Shown here: positions 1-8,856 of the stretch, piece after piece
Position numbering within the stretch: the stretch's first letter is position 1
Layout of the letters: the number at the start of each line of letters is the position of its first letter
Assembly: GCA_947646015.1 (NCBI GenBank)
Contig: CANSEY010000007.1
Location: 1-64,000, forward strand
Direction of reading: 5' to 3'
From: an uncultured Bacteroides sp.
Lineage (GTDB): Bacteria; Bacteroidota; Bacteroidia; Bacteroidales; Bacteroidaceae
Length of the DNA: 64,000 bases
Notes under the pieces: generated by a model
The model's input: only the letters and a program-made list of their open reading frames with translations
Database searches by the model: none
Told to the model about the DNA's origin: nothing
Translations under genes and position numbers: made by a program

Positions 1-130
1 AAGATCGAGACTTAAAGATACAAAGACAACGGGTACTTTATCGGGGGCTTACTTTTTTGCATAGTCTTTTTTCTGGCAAAGATCGAGACTTAAAGATACA
101 AAGACAACGGGTACTTTATCGGGGGCTTAC
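1..130. repeat. Two copies of a 52-bp direct repeat, 78-bp period
   Basis: Positions 1-52 and 79-130 are identical over 52 bp and are separated by a 26-bp T-rich spacer. The first copy begins exactly at the window edge, so the array may continue to the left. No coding potential is seen in it. It lies downstream of the leftward KAP NTPase gene. Confidence 0.9.
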
Positions 131-168
131 GTTTGTTTTGGCAGTTGCTAAAGTACATTCTTTTTGGG

Positions 169-217
169 AATCTACAAACAAAAGTAGAGTTTTTTGCTCT
201 GCTTTTGTTTGTAGATT
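169..217. terminator. Long hairpin downstream of the KAP gene
   Basis: Arms 169-189 and 197-217 form a 21-bp stem with one mismatch (a G:U pair on one strand) around a 7-nt loop. It sits 40 bp beyond the stop of the leftward gene ending at 257 and probably terminates that transcript. There is no long U-tract on either strand, so this is a probable rather than classical intrinsic terminator. Confidence 0.55.
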
Positions 218-256
218 TAATATAGACTGAGAAAATTATATTAATTAAGAACGTGA

Positions 257-1672
257 TTATTCTATATTATAGATCGCAAAATTTTCCAGTAGATTAATTC
301 TTTGAGTAAAATAATGTAAAGGTACTGCTATATTACGTTGAGATGTCCATTCTAAAGCTGAAGACAAAAGTTCTTTGTTGATCGTCTTTACATTAAAATT
401 GATTACTAGATTTGGTTGAGAAGGATCTCTAGTTAAGAGTTTATCGTTCTCATCGGAATTTTCATATTTGAAAGTATAACATCTTAATAGCAAGGCTATG
501 GTAAAGTGAAATTGTCGACTAGGAGAAGATTCGTATTTTTTTTTAATCTGTAATATTTGTTTTGGAATTATACTCTCTAATTGATCTGTAAGTTCTTGTA
601 TAGTATAACTTTCGTGGGTTATTTTAACATAACAATCGGATTCGCAAATTCGAAGGTATGTTAATAGACATATTAATTCAGCATATATGACTTGGTTATG
701 TTTATACATATTCAAAGATAAACGAATATGAGCAAATATTTTTTCTATTTGTCTTAGTGATAGATTCTTATGCATAAAAAGAGTATTGGCTATAGTCAAA
801 ATGGATTCTTCCATCTCTTTAGTGCCTCTTGCCTTTTCATATGCTTCGAAGCCATAGTAATCATATAAATAGCTACAGAACTTTTCTACATCGGGATCAG
901 GTAAAGCATATTCAATATCAATAAATCTTTTAAGATATTCATTGGCATTTATTAGGTCACTCCCGTAATATCCACGTATGGAGTTACTTAATTGTTCCTT
1001 ATCTATGGATAAGACAAATATAATATTAGGTATGTTGAAAAGATGTTTTATTCGTTCTAGTACCTTTACGGCATAATGTGGGTTACACCGATCAAGCTCG
1101 TCTATGATAAATATCAATGGTTTTTTTTCGCAAACTTCATTTACAAATATTTCGAGATCTTCCCGAAATTTTAGTAGACTTTCTTTTTGCCTTTCATAAT
1201 TGTCTATTTCTTTTTTCAACATGGAAGATCCTTCTCCGATACAATCGTAAAGAACCTCAACTACTTCTTCACCTGCATGTTTCTTAATTACTCCCTTGAA
1301 CATTGCAGGAACTGCCTTTAGCACAATTCTTCCCGCCGTATTTATCATGGATGATGCTAAGTCCTTTGTTCTTTTAGAAGAGTTTATTTTTGTAAGTTCG
1401 CCAATTAAACCTACAAGAGGATCTGAAATGAAGTCATTTTCCCAAGCGTTAAAGTATAATGTGTGGAATTTGTCCAGTTCAAGATATGCCTTCCACATTT
1501 CTACAAATGTAGTTTTACCTGTTCCCCATTTACCGTCTATAGCTAAGACAAATCCTTTTTTGTATGTAGTGATAATAGCTTTAAGTACTTCTGCGTACTT
1601 TTCTCGACCTAATTTACAATTTAGAAAAGGTTGATCAGCCGGGATTTCTAATTTTCCAAGTTTACAATTCAT
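257..1672 (-). CDS. KAP-family P-loop NTPase, candidate defence protein
   Basis: This 471-residue protein has a Walker A motif GKWGTGKTT near residue 47 and a Walker B LIFIIDELDRC near residue 185, followed by a sensor-like stretch IIFVLSIDKEQL. That layout is typical of KAP P-loop NTPases (named after Kidins220, ARMS and PifA), and known members include the phage-exclusion protein PifA. It is a single gene that reads leftward and is separated from the next module by an inverted repeat at 1705-1728. The coding sequence is AT-rich compared with the phage genes to its right, in keeping with horizontally moved cargo. The family call is firm. The anti-phage role is inferred from family and neighbours, and no effector domain is recognisable. 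Confidence 0.75.
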   Translation of the reverse strand: MNCKLGKLEIPADQPFLNCKLGREKYAEVLKAIITTYKKGFVLAIDGKWGTGKTTFVEMWKAYLELDKFHTLYFNAWENDFISDPLVGLIGELTKINSSKRTKDLASSMINTAGRIVLKAVPAMFKGVIKKHAGEEVVEVLYDCIGEGSSMLKKEIDNYERQKESLLKFREDLEIFVNEVCEKKPLIFIIDELDRCNPHYAVKVLERIKHLFNIPNIIFVLSIDKEQLSNSIRGYYGSDLINANEYLKRFIDIEYALPDPDVEKFCSYLYDYYGFEAYEKARGTKEMEESILTIANTLFMHKNLSLRQIEKIFAHIRLSLNMYKHNQVIYAELICLLTYLRICESDCYVKITHESYTIQELTDQLESIIPKQILQIKKKYESSPSRQFHFTIALLLRCYTFKYENSDENDKLLTRDPSQPNLVINFNVKTINKELLSSALEWTSQRNIAVPLHYFTQRINLLENFAIYNIE

Positions 1673-1704
1673 AGGTTTAAATTTTATATTTTGTGCTGTT
1701 GTAG

Positions 1705-1734
1705 CTATAATCTAATCATTGATTATAGTTTTTT
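1705..1734. terminator. Inverted repeat between KAP gene and ATPase/TOPRIM module
   Basis: Arms CTATAATC (1705-1712) and GATTATAG (1721-1728) are perfectly complementary around an 8-nt loop and are followed by six T on the plus strand. The element lies between two leftward genes, so it could end transcription coming from the other strand or act as a protein-binding palindrome at the KAP promoter. Confidence 0.4.
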
Positions 1735-1748
1735 ATTTATTCAAGAAG

Positions 1749-2831
1749 TTACTTTTGTTCAGGAACTTTATAGTATAATCCTTCTAATTTTCTTCGCAGT
1801 TCCCGTAATTGATTAATTGTATGATAATAAATGGTTGGATTCTCCCGATTTTGAGTTATCGTAGAAATCATAGCTTCTAAGTGTTTACCACAATCAATTA
1901 TAGTTGTGTACTGGTTTAATTTAAATTCTTCTTGTGGATATCTTTTCTTTTTAATAATTTTTTCAGCCCAAGAAAGAAGTTCTTGGATAGAATTATAATC
2001 ATAATTATTTTCTGTTATTGGAGTCAATATCTTGGTTGTCTTTTCACATCCATAATAATCAAAAATAAATATGGGAAATGCACTTAATACACCTACCATG
2101 GGACATTTATGATTAATGTATTTTTCTAGTTGTTTAGTAAATATTTTATGCTGAGATTCTATTTTTTGAGGAAAAGTATAAGTATCATTTACGATATAAT
2201 TCATTTTACATAAATGTGCTTCTATTATATTTTTCCATGTATCTAGTGCATATTTAGAATAATCTCCCAGTAACAGACTATCAGATGAAACTTTAACTTT
2301 ATAATGTGGCTCTTTTTCACATGTGATTTGTTCTTTGCAAGTTTCTTTATATTGACAGTTTTTTCCCTTGCACTTTACCTTTAAATCTTTAAAATCATCA
2401 TAACTTTTTATGATGTGTCTTATTGCTTCAACCATAGGATAGCTTATATAAAGTTTGCCTTTATCGGTTTCATTGTTGAAAAAAGATAGCATATCTTTCA
2501 TTTTACTATCTCCTGTTTTTACAGCAAAACCATCTTTATCTTGAACACTAGCCAAATCAGCTTGTCCATCATAATCGAAGAAAAGATATATTTCGGAGAA
2601 ATCACTTCCATTATATTTTTCAAAAATAGGATTGTCTTTATCTCTTTCTTTTATTAAATAAAAAATATCTAAGTCCTCATCTTTTTCAATTTCTCTATAG
2701 AGCTGGTATACGTCTGAAGTATAAGCACATTTTATTATAACACTGTCATTTAGGATATGTTTTTCTAAACATTCTACAATTTTGTCCTCAGTACTTTTTC
2801 CTTCGAAAACAAATAAAATATTAGTCGACAT
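1749..2831 (-). CDS. TOPRIM-like partner of an SMC/OLD-type ATPase, candidate defence nuclease
   Basis: The chosen start (MSTNIL, ATG at 2831) overlaps the upstream ATPase stop by 11 nt and has GGAG just ahead of it; a longer form from 2861 is possible. The N-terminus reads FVFEGKSTEDK and is followed near residue 85 by FFDYDGQAD. An early Glu and a later D-x-D fit the acidic residues of a TOPRIM fold, as in RloB, AbiLii or AriB-type proteins. A cysteine cluster (C-x4-C-x5-C-x4-C) lies mid-protein and may bind metal. The tight coupling to an ATPase resembles two-gene AbiL- or PARIS-like abortive infection systems. That assignment is inference; the exact family is not settled from sequence reading alone. 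Confidence 0.55.
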   Translation of the reverse strand: MSTNILFVFEGKSTEDKIVECLEKHILNDSVIIKCAYTSDVYQLYREIEKDEDLDIFYLIKERDKDNPIFEKYNGSDFSEIYLFFDYDGQADLASVQDKDGFAVKTGDSKMKDMLSFFNNETDKGKLYISYPMVEAIRHIIKSYDDFKDLKVKCKGKNCQYKETCKEQITCEKEPHYKVKVSSDSLLLGDYSKYALDTWKNIIEAHLCKMNYIVNDTYTFPQKIESQHKIFTKQLEKYINHKCPMVGVLSAFPIFIFDYYGCEKTTKILTPITENNYDYNSIQELLSWAEKIIKKKRYPQEEFKLNQYTTIIDCGKHLEAMISTITQNRENPTIYYHTINQLRELRRKLEGLYYKVPEQK

Positions 2832-3936
2832 TGAATGCTCCTGCTTTATACATTTTTTCAATATTGTGAGCTTCTCTTAATTCTTTCTCTGTACTTTGTG
2901 ACAAGGATTGAATTTTCTTTTTGTTCATCAAAAAATAACAGTCAGGTCTTAATAGATCATTTGTTATAATTGATGTGTTGTGCGTTGTTAGAATGAATTG
3001 GATACCTGTATCTTTTAGCTTTTCAATAATCATCCTGGATAAATCATGATGATAAAATGCATCAAATTCATCAATAAATAAAAAGGATACTTCTGCTTTT
3101 TTGATTCTTTGAAACCAAAAATAAAAAAGAGTAAGAGCACTTGTGCCTGTTGATAAAATTTCATACATTAAGATTTTTTTTCCATTAAAATCAAATGCTA
3201 TATCTTTCTTGTTGAGTCCTTTTACAATAGTTAATTTACATTTAATGTTAGCATCATTAAGAAATTTCTCGAAGTCATGAACATTATTATTTTCGATAAT
3301 ATCATCTGTTAAAGTTTTGCTCCCAATATCTAATCCCATATAAGTTCTATCTTCTAAAGAACGAAAATATAGCATTCGTTCTATAAAAGAAAAAAAATCA
3401 ATAAATATTTTGTTATATTCATTGTCATCTAATACTGTATTATTTTTTATGTATTTTAGAACAGATAGTTGATTATCATTGATTGTAGTATTTAAAGTTT
3501 CCGTTCCTTTAAACTTGACTGAAAATTGATTGTTGCCATTGGCTCTATCAAATAAGACAAGTTCAGTATTATCTATGGAAAATTTTTCAAAAACTAAGGT
3601 TTTATAATCAGTTTTCTTATATTCATATTTGACTATCTTACCATTCAGGAAAAATTCATAATAGAAATCTGCTGTAAAAGATTTGCTATATGCATTGAGG
3701 TAGTTTTTATACTTAGAATCATTTCTGTTTTTATCAGTTAAATGCTCTATTATATCAAAAATCGCTAATCCTAAATTAGATTTGCCCATGCCATTGTGCC
3801 CATAAATCATGGCACAATTAACGATATCATTCTTGACGCAATTAGAATTAAATGTATATCCATTAGTTTCAGAGAGATCTAGCATGAAATCTTTCTCAAA
3901 ACATTTAAAATTAGAGACTTTAAATTTCCTAAGCAT
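2821..3936 (-). CDS. AAA/ABC-type ATPase (OLD/AbiLi-like), candidate defence sensor
   Basis: The start MLRKFKVSNFKCF (ATG at 3936) matches the usual beginning of SMC/OLD-like ATPases (RKF-V-NFK-F). Walker A is GHNGMGKSN near residue 50, the signature-like motif is EILSTGTSALT, Walker B is FLFIDEFDAFYH, and the switch His lies in ILTTHNTSI. It is about 370 residues and lacks a C-terminal TOPRIM domain; the next gene seems to supply one in trans. The two genes overlap and form one operon, preceded by a -7 box at 3962-3969. Such pairs (AbiLi/AbiLii, AriA/AriB) sense phage and then release a toxic partner. Family placement is solid at the ATPase level, while the named system is a hypothesis. Confidence 0.7.
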   Translation of the reverse strand: MLRKFKVSNFKCFEKDFMLDLSETNGYTFNSNCVKNDIVNCAMIYGHNGMGKSNLGLAIFDIIEHLTDKNRNDSKYKNYLNAYSKSFTADFYYEFFLNGKIVKYEYKKTDYKTLVFEKFSIDNTELVLFDRANGNNQFSVKFKGTETLNTTINDNQLSVLKYIKNNTVLDDNEYNKIFIDFFSFIERMLYFRSLEDRTYMGLDIGSKTLTDDIIENNNVHDFEKFLNDANIKCKLTIVKGLNKKDIAFDFNGKKILMYEILSTGTSALTLFYFWFQRIKKAEVSFLFIDEFDAFYHHDLSRMIIEKLKDTGIQFILTTHNTSIITNDLLRPDCYFLMNKKKIQSLSQSTEKELREAHNIEKMYKAGAFNVD

Positions 3937-3961
3937 TTGGAGTATTTTTTTAAATTTGAAA

Positions 3962-3969
3962 CAAATATA
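3962..3969 (-). promoter_or_regulatory. Bacteroidetes-type -7 promoter box
   Basis: The minus strand reads TATATTTG here, matching TAnnTTTG, 26 bp upstream of the ATPase start codon at 3936. A clear -33 TTTG was not found. It suggests the ATPase/TOPRIM pair has its own promoter, independent of the phage operon that ends at 4039. Confidence 0.5.
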
Positions 3970-3984
3970 AGCAAAAAACAACTA

Positions 3985-4010
3985 CCGTAATTTTTTTACG
4001 GCATTTTTTT
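3985..4010. terminator. Bidirectional terminator at end of phage structural operon
   Basis: CCGTAA (3985-3990) and TTACGG (3996-4001) form a short stem flanked by T-tracts on both strands. It closes the leftward phage operon ending at 4039 and isolates the defence module beyond it. Confidence 0.55.
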
Positions 4011-4038
4011 ATGTATTTCTAGTTATTTCACTTACTTT

Positions 4039-4899
4039 TTATCTGTTTCTCAAGTTTTCTCCTGTTTCTTCCTTGCGCCTGATGGACTCATCCATTGAAT
4101 ACAGCGCATCAAGCAGCAAGCCCCTACGAATCTCCGGCTTCTTGGTCATGTCAGACTGTGCCAGGGAATCAAGTAGTCGCAGCTGGGCATCGAATATACG
4201 TCCATTATTTTTTCCTTCTCCTGAAAATATTCGTGGATAGGCTGCGCTCATGCAGGAGAGGCTTCCAAGAATGTACCAGTACATGATCATCTTCCTGTCG
4301 TCGGGAAGACGTTTCAGAATAGCTGCATCCTTGTCCAGACGATTGATATCAAATTCGTTCCCACGATGCCACAGGCAGGCTAGGAGATGGTTGATCTTTT
4401 GAGGATCCAGCTGCATCGCATCCAAATAGGTTTGCATGTACATGAATTGCTCAAAGGTGATATCGAACAGCTGGTCTTCCGGTCCGATGAATTTCCGGCA
4501 CCGGAAGCGGAGTGTCGGGTAAGGATTGACTGTCAGTTCCGGATTAATGAGATATAGCCTCTGTGAAGTGATACGGTTTTCTTCCTCACGCATCAGGAAG
4601 TGAAATTGATCAGCAAGCAGGCTGATCTCTTCGGGATGAAGGAGGTACCGACGGCTGCGGATCCGGAAGCGGACTGTTTCACTTTCCTGCCCAATTTTGA
4701 TACGGACATATTCTTTGAAAATTTTCTTGTGCCGGCATACGTGAGCTTTCAGGCAATAGAGCATCATGTAGATCTTAACTTGTTCTACCGGTATATTCGA
4801 TTTAGTGAGTTTAACCAGGTATAGGAGCTGCTTCGGGGTGAGCTCGTCCCAGCTTCCAGGAAGTGTGTATGTATCGTCATTGATTTGTATCGTATGCAT
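4039..4899 (-). CDS. Phage structural-operon protein, function unknown
   Basis: The start chosen is MHTIQINDD (ATG at 4899), which leaves 4 nt to the upstream gene; a longer form from 4971 would overlap it. The 286-residue protein begins with a small beta-type segment (TYTLPGSWDELTPKQLLYLV), a style seen at the start of tail-assembly or head-tail joining proteins in Bacteroidales phages. The rest is helical and basic. It is the last gene of the leftward structural operon, where a tail-assembly protein would be expected, and it is followed directly by a terminator rather than a tape measure gene. No catalytic motif is visible. Confidence 0.5.
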   Translation of the reverse strand: MHTIQINDDTYTLPGSWDELTPKQLLYLVKLTKSNIPVEQVKIYMMLYCLKAHVCRHKKIFKEYVRIKIGQESETVRFRIRSRRYLLHPEEISLLADQFHFLMREEENRITSQRLYLINPELTVNPYPTLRFRCRKFIGPEDQLFDITFEQFMYMQTYLDAMQLDPQKINHLLACLWHRGNEFDINRLDKDAAILKRLPDDRKMIMYWYILGSLSCMSAAYPRIFSGEGKNNGRIFDAQLRLLDSLAQSDMTKKPEIRRGLLLDALYSMDESIRRKEETGENLRNR

Positions 4900-4903
4900 A
4901 TTA

Positions 4904-5827
4904 TTATGATATTGAAGTGAATAGCTTCTTTTTTTTGGAGTTAAAGTCAATAGCCTGGGATCTTGTTTCAATGCCTAGTTCTTCTGCATTTTCGACCAGA
5001 CAAGTGTGTATTTTCCCGGCATAGTAGGTTGCCTGACTAGCAAAGAAATTACCGTTTGCGTCCGGATCCTGATAAATCGGGCGGATGGCAGGTGAATATT
5101 CTATTGCTTTGCTGGCGACACGTTGCTCGGTTGTCTTTTGTGAGGTATAGAGCTCTGCCGTCTTATTTGCAAGAAAACGAATGATATGATCAATGAGAAC
5201 CTGCTGCTTGGGTGTCGGTTTATCTTTAGAGTATGCTTCCCTTAAATCCGCATATACATTGTCCGGTATCATTTCACGAATATTTCGTTCCTGAAGCTGA
5301 CGGATTGTGGGGTACATGATACGATAAGACAGGGTGGAGTAATCGATGTCTACCATGCCAAGATCCTGAAAATCGTGTGCATTCCGGATAAAGCAGAAAG
5401 GGGAAATATGTTCTGTTACGTACTCCGGAAAATCTTCCTTATTTTCTTCCAGGTAGGTTATAAGCCGGTCAAGAGCTTGCATTCCCCGGAAGCACAGGTT
5501 CTCCTTTGCCGCCGCTATTTTTGAATCACTGGCCGGAGAACGTTGTCCTTGTACATTACTGACCGTGATACCGGTATCCCCGAACATGACTCCGAGTTCA
5601 TTCGTCGCAAGCATTAAGGTCAGCGGGCCAAGCGCACGCAATAATTTGCTATATATCTCAGATCCTTGGTCTGTCAGAGCTTGTTTAATGACGGATTGCC
5701 CTACATAGGGTTTAACATAGATATCAAGAGCATCCTCAATATACGGTTCAATAGATTCATAAGGCAATGACGAATTGATCTTGACTACCTTCTTTAAGGT
5801 CTCAATATCGGGAATTAATGCGTTCAT
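4904..5827 (-). CDS. Head-tail connector-like protein (DUF6712 type)
   Basis: This 307-residue protein starts 4 nt inside the portal gene's stop (ATGA overlap at 5824-5827), so the two are translationally coupled. The N-terminal half (IPDIETLKKVVKINSSLPYES...YVKPYVGQ) resembles the DUF6712 proteins that follow portal genes in Bacteroidetes phages and are thought to join head and tail. No enzyme motif is present. The assignment rests on recalled family features and position after the portal. Confidence 0.5.
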   Translation of the reverse strand: MNALIPDIETLKKVVKINSSLPYESIEPYIEDALDIYVKPYVGQSVIKQALTDQGSEIYSKLLRALGPLTLMLATNELGVMFGDTGITVSNVQGQRSPASDSKIAAAKENLCFRGMQALDRLITYLEENKEDFPEYVTEHISPFCFIRNAHDFQDLGMVDIDYSTLSYRIMYPTIRQLQERNIREMIPDNVYADLREAYSKDKPTPKQQVLIDHIIRFLANKTAELYTSQKTTEQRVASKAIEYSPAIRPIYQDPDANGNFFASQATYYAGKIHTCLVENAEELGIETRSQAIDFNSKKKKLFTSIS

Positions 5828-7248
5828 TTTTCTTCAGTTTCTGGAGTTAGACCTGTGTTTTTTGTAGCTCCCGTTCCCTGATCAAGGGTGGTGAGCTGGC
5901 AGTTGGTTACAGAGAAATAGATGTCCGAAGGCCATTGATTGACTGCCTTGGCAAAGTACAGAGGTTCAAGGGTTGCGTCCTGGTACATCTTCATGAGGGC
6001 TTGCTCGATGGTGAACAGTTCGCGTGCTTCAGTTCCATTAATGCTTTTGCCTTTACCGGGTGCGGATCCGATGATGGAAGGATGTACTCCCATTCCATAA
6101 CACATCATGTTGCTTACTTCCTCGCTATCCTCAATATATTCGCCACCTTTGAAGAACGATTCAAGAGGAGTAATGATGATATCTTTATCCTCGAAGCCTT
6201 TTACTCTGTCATACCTGAAATGTGAAACAAAGCCTTTTCCGGCATTTTCCTCGCCGGCAAGGAAATCGTTCATGTCATCAAGAAACTTTTGCCTGCGGGC
6301 AGTTTTTTCATCATCTTTGACGACCTTTTCGTCTGCAAATAGCTTCTCCCAAAATGTATCCTTGATATATACGATATACCTGAGAGCCATCTGATTTTTA
6401 ATCAGAGATTTCTTGAAGATGGGAATAGCACAGGAGAAGTCATACCATCCTGAAGCAAATACGCTCCACCAGTACGGGCGACTATAATAAAAGCGTCCTG
6501 GCGTCGAAATACGCAGATTGTGAATGAATCTGCGATCTTTTCCGATGACGAGGTTTCCTTCATCATCAGGAGCAAGTCCCATCCTCTTCTTAAGATCCAA
6601 CAAAGGAGTCTGGCGATCGAGCAGGGGAGTGGCGACAAGATCTTCAGGGGTACCTTTCTTCCATTCCGCTGAATATCCATGCCATTCACTTTTACCGGTC
6701 TTCTCGTCAATCTCGCTAATACGTGAGCAGGTTGCCTCTTTTGCTTTGATCTGTACGAGTTTGGGCGATTTCGGATCATTGCTGAGTATGTACTCTAAAT
6801 AAGCATCGTAGAAGATGACAAGATCATTAGCGAGTTCGACACGGATGAAGTTGAAGTTATTGTTCTCAAGGAACTCAAAGATTTCGGGTTCTTCTTCCGG
6901 AAGCACTTCCTCTTTGATGATTTTGCGGGTTTTTCCGTCGCGTTTCTTCCTGTAGACGAGGATGCTGTCCCCAAACACGACTTTATTCTTAAATTCAACA
7001 TTACTGCCAATGGTGACATTGGTGCCGATTTTACGCATAATGTCGTACATCATGTCGTTATTCCTTCCGCGTGGAATGAACTTGATTGGATCCTTTTTTC
7101 CCTTAGGGACGACTTCAACGGCTGATGCCTCCTTGTCAGTCACAATGTCGCTGTTATCGCTGAATTGGATAACTTTCTCACCTCCTTTCAGGACTGCATA
7201 GGTTTCGTACCCTTTCATAACTAGGTTAGGTTGTTGCTTTGATTCCAT
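5824..7248 (-). CDS. Phage portal protein
   Basis: The start is MESKQQPN (ATG at 7248); upstream in-frame codons extend to 7383 but would overlap the preceding gene. At about 474 residues the size fits a portal subunit, the dodecameric ring through which DNA enters the capsid. Segments such as GFVSHFRYDRVKGFEDKD and MCYGMGVHPSIIGSAPGKGK, with NGTEAR-type helical stretches near the C-terminus, are portal-like. It lies two nt after a small gene and is coupled to a connector-like gene. The portal call is moderately sure because the family is divergent. Confidence 0.6.
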   Translation of the reverse strand: MESKQQPNLVMKGYETYAVLKGGEKVIQFSDNSDIVTDKEASAVEVVPKGKKDPIKFIPRGRNNDMMYDIMRKIGTNVTIGSNVEFKNKVVFGDSILVYRKKRDGKTRKIIKEEVLPEEEPEIFEFLENNNFNFIRVELANDLVIFYDAYLEYILSNDPKSPKLVQIKAKEATCSRISEIDEKTGKSEWHGYSAEWKKGTPEDLVATPLLDRQTPLLDLKKRMGLAPDDEGNLVIGKDRRFIHNLRISTPGRFYYSRPYWWSVFASGWYDFSCAIPIFKKSLIKNQMALRYIVYIKDTFWEKLFADEKVVKDDEKTARRQKFLDDMNDFLAGEENAGKGFVSHFRYDRVKGFEDKDIIITPLESFFKGGEYIEDSEEVSNMMCYGMGVHPSIIGSAPGKGKSINGTEARELFTIEQALMKMYQDATLEPLYFAKAVNQWPSDIYFSVTNCQLTTLDQGTGATKNTGLTPETEEK

Positions 7249-7249
7249 A

Positions 7250-7510
7250 TTAAAAATATACTTTGAGATGATTAAACTGGGTGATAAGGCAGCGTCGGAT
7301 CTTGCGTGGTGTGGCTTCACCGGCTTGCAGTACATTGATTGTACTACCGCTGCTATGAAATGAAGTGAGTACAGCACGTTCATAAGTGATTAGTTCCCCG
7401 GTACTCTTCTTGCAGAACTGGATGGAAAACTCTATAGGCTTTCCATCCGCATATCGTTCCATCAGCTTCCATATTTTACTTTGATGGATCCTTTTGCTTG
7501 AATCTTGCAT
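7250..7510 (-). CDS. Small phage protein upstream of the portal
   Basis: An 86-residue basic protein that overlaps the 3' end of the lipoprotein gene by 35 nt and ends 1 nt before the portal start. Its tight packing in the operon supports it being real. The sequence (GKPIEFSIQFCKKSTGELITYERAVL) suggests a small beta-rich fold but matches nothing recognised. Confidence 0.6.
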   Translation of the reverse strand: MQDSSKRIHQSKIWKLMERYADGKPIEFSIQFCKKSTGELITYERAVLTSFHSSGSTINVLQAGEATPRKIRRCLITQFNHLKVYF

Positions 7511-8015
7511 GGATGATTAATGTTAAGATGATAAGAATAATAGGGATTCCGATGATCAGGCCATACTGGATCCCGTTGTCTATTCCGGCAGCTACAGAAC
7601 TGCCGGCATCTTTGTGGGAGGCTGACTGTTTGCTTTGCTGAAGCGTGAGATCATTCTTCGTTTCTTGACTCTCAGATACGTGTATAGTGTCATCTTCCTG
7701 TAGCAAGGTCTTGACTGTCTTTTCGTTCCCTTCAATCTCGATATTCGATATCGGGGATAAGCCGGTCTCCGGATCTGCCGGCTTTGATGTGTCGAAGTTA
7801 ACTTTGACTTTCCAGCCTTTGCCCGCTTCTTCTTGATTAAGTTTGAATCGGGAGCAGGCATCTTCAGTTCTGATGCGTAGAGCTGAGTCTGAGATAGAAA
7901 GACGGGTTTGCTCTTGAGTGCTACTATCGTTTTGATAAGTAGCACGGCAACCACAAAAAGAACAAGCGCATGCAAGGCTGGCAGTACAAATAAGAATGTG
8001 TGCATAGTGTTTCAT
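7476..8015 (-). CDS. Lipoprotein with C-terminal membrane anchor, u-spanin-like
   Basis: The 179-residue product starts with a Cys-rich secretion signal (MKHYAHILICTASLACACSFCGC) and ends with a strong transmembrane segment (YGLIIGIPIILIILTLII) before a basic tail. An outer-membrane lipid anchor at one end and an inner-membrane helix at the other is the design of unimolecular spanins, which fuse the two membranes at the last step of lysis. It overlaps the upstream coiled-coil membrane gene by 4 nt. The other phage in this window has an analogous protein at 43708-44265. The lipobox is weak, so the lipid anchor is inferred. Confidence 0.5.
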   Translation of the reverse strand: MKHYAHILICTASLACACSFCGCRATYQNDSSTQEQTRLSISDSALRIRTEDACSRFKLNQEEAGKGWKVKVNFDTSKPADPETGLSPISNIEIEGNEKTVKTLLQEDDTIHVSESQETKNDLTLQQSKQSASHKDAGSSVAAGIDNGIQYGLIIGIPIILIILTLIIHARFKQKDPSK

Positions 8016-8359
8016 TGTTTTCGATTGTTACACGATAGGTTTATACATTTGAATCGTTTGAGATCAGCTATTTCTTTTTCGTTATCCGCTATCTTTTTAT
8101 CCTGCGATTGCTGATTATTTTCCAGCTTCTCAATGCGAGTTGTCCACCTCGTTTCGCTTTCCTCTTTGTCTTTTTTCATAGCTAGCTTATCAGCTCGCAG
8201 GTCAGCGATGAGCTCTTGATATACGTCCTGTACAGAGCTTAGAGCTTTAGCTTCTGCCTGCTTTTTAGTGTATTTGAGGGTGACGAATCCTGTGATGGTT
8301 GATAGAAAGCTACCACCAAGTATGAATGCGAGCAATTGTTGTTTAAGGATGGGGTCCAT
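8012..8359 (-). CDS. Membrane-anchored coiled-coil lysis or holin-like protein
   Basis: The preferred start MDPILKQQ (ATG at 8359) gives about 115 residues; longer forms from 8410 or 8467 are possible. One N-terminal transmembrane helix (LLAFILGGSFLSTITGFVTL) is followed by KYTKKQAEAKA and a long charged coiled coil. Its stop overlaps the start of the u-spanin-like gene. The same architecture appears at 43497-43976 in the Mu-like phage, also just ahead of a lipoprotein with a C-terminal anchor. It may be a holin-like or spanin-accessory protein. Confidence 0.5.
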   Translation of the reverse strand: MDPILKQQLLAFILGGSFLSTITGFVTLKYTKKQAEAKALSSVQDVYQELIADLRADKLAMKKDKEESETRWTTRIEKLENNQQSQDKKIADNEKEIADLKRFKCINLSCNNRKQ

Positions 8360-8856
8360 GTCTTGTTTTTCAGCAAAGGTATCAGGTATGTAGTAGGTCG
8401 TAAAGGACATGGCAGAGGCCCAAAAATGATGAAATGAAATTTGTTTACAAGCGATGAAGCCCAGCATATAAGGGGTGAAAAAAAACTTTAGATCGAAACA
8501 TTTTCTTAGGGCGGTGCGTGGTCGGACGGGATAAAAAGGAGAAATTTTTCCTCTTTTAATTTGTTTATATATTGAGAATTAAAGTTTTATATTTTTAATG
8601 ATGAGAACTATCTGAGACTTGGGATGGACTATGTTGGTTGTGAAAAAATTAAAGAGGGTGTGTCAATACTCAATCTCAGAGAAAATGAACTTTTAATCTA
8701 AAGCTTGACAATACCCATCTGCAATAAAAAGAACCATATCATTACTCCGAAATGGAGTTTGATACGGCTCTTTTATGTTTATCAGTTACAATCCGTAACT
8801 TTTCTGAGGGCTCATTGTAGTTTTGACACCCCTTCTTTAAATACTTAATTTCAGTT
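8360..8856. other. 497-bp AT-rich intergenic stretch
   Basis: No convincing gene is seen between the lysis pair and the ATPase gene. The stretch holds the hairpin at 8726-8774. The lysis/portal genes probably need their own promoter here because the hairpin should stop transcripts coming from the ATPase gene. Confidence 0.6.
8726..8774. terminator. Rho-independent terminator
   Basis: An A-run and AAGAACCATATCATTACTCC pair with GGAGTTTGATACGGCTCTT around a short loop, using a few G:U pairs, with A- and T-runs at the two ends, so it could work in both directions. It lies about 80 bp after the stop of the leftward ATPase gene. Confidence 0.65.

Noticed and set aside
1..130. Possible CRISPR array
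   Set aside because: Only two copies are present, the repeat of 52 bp is too long, there is only one spacer and no cas genes are seen.
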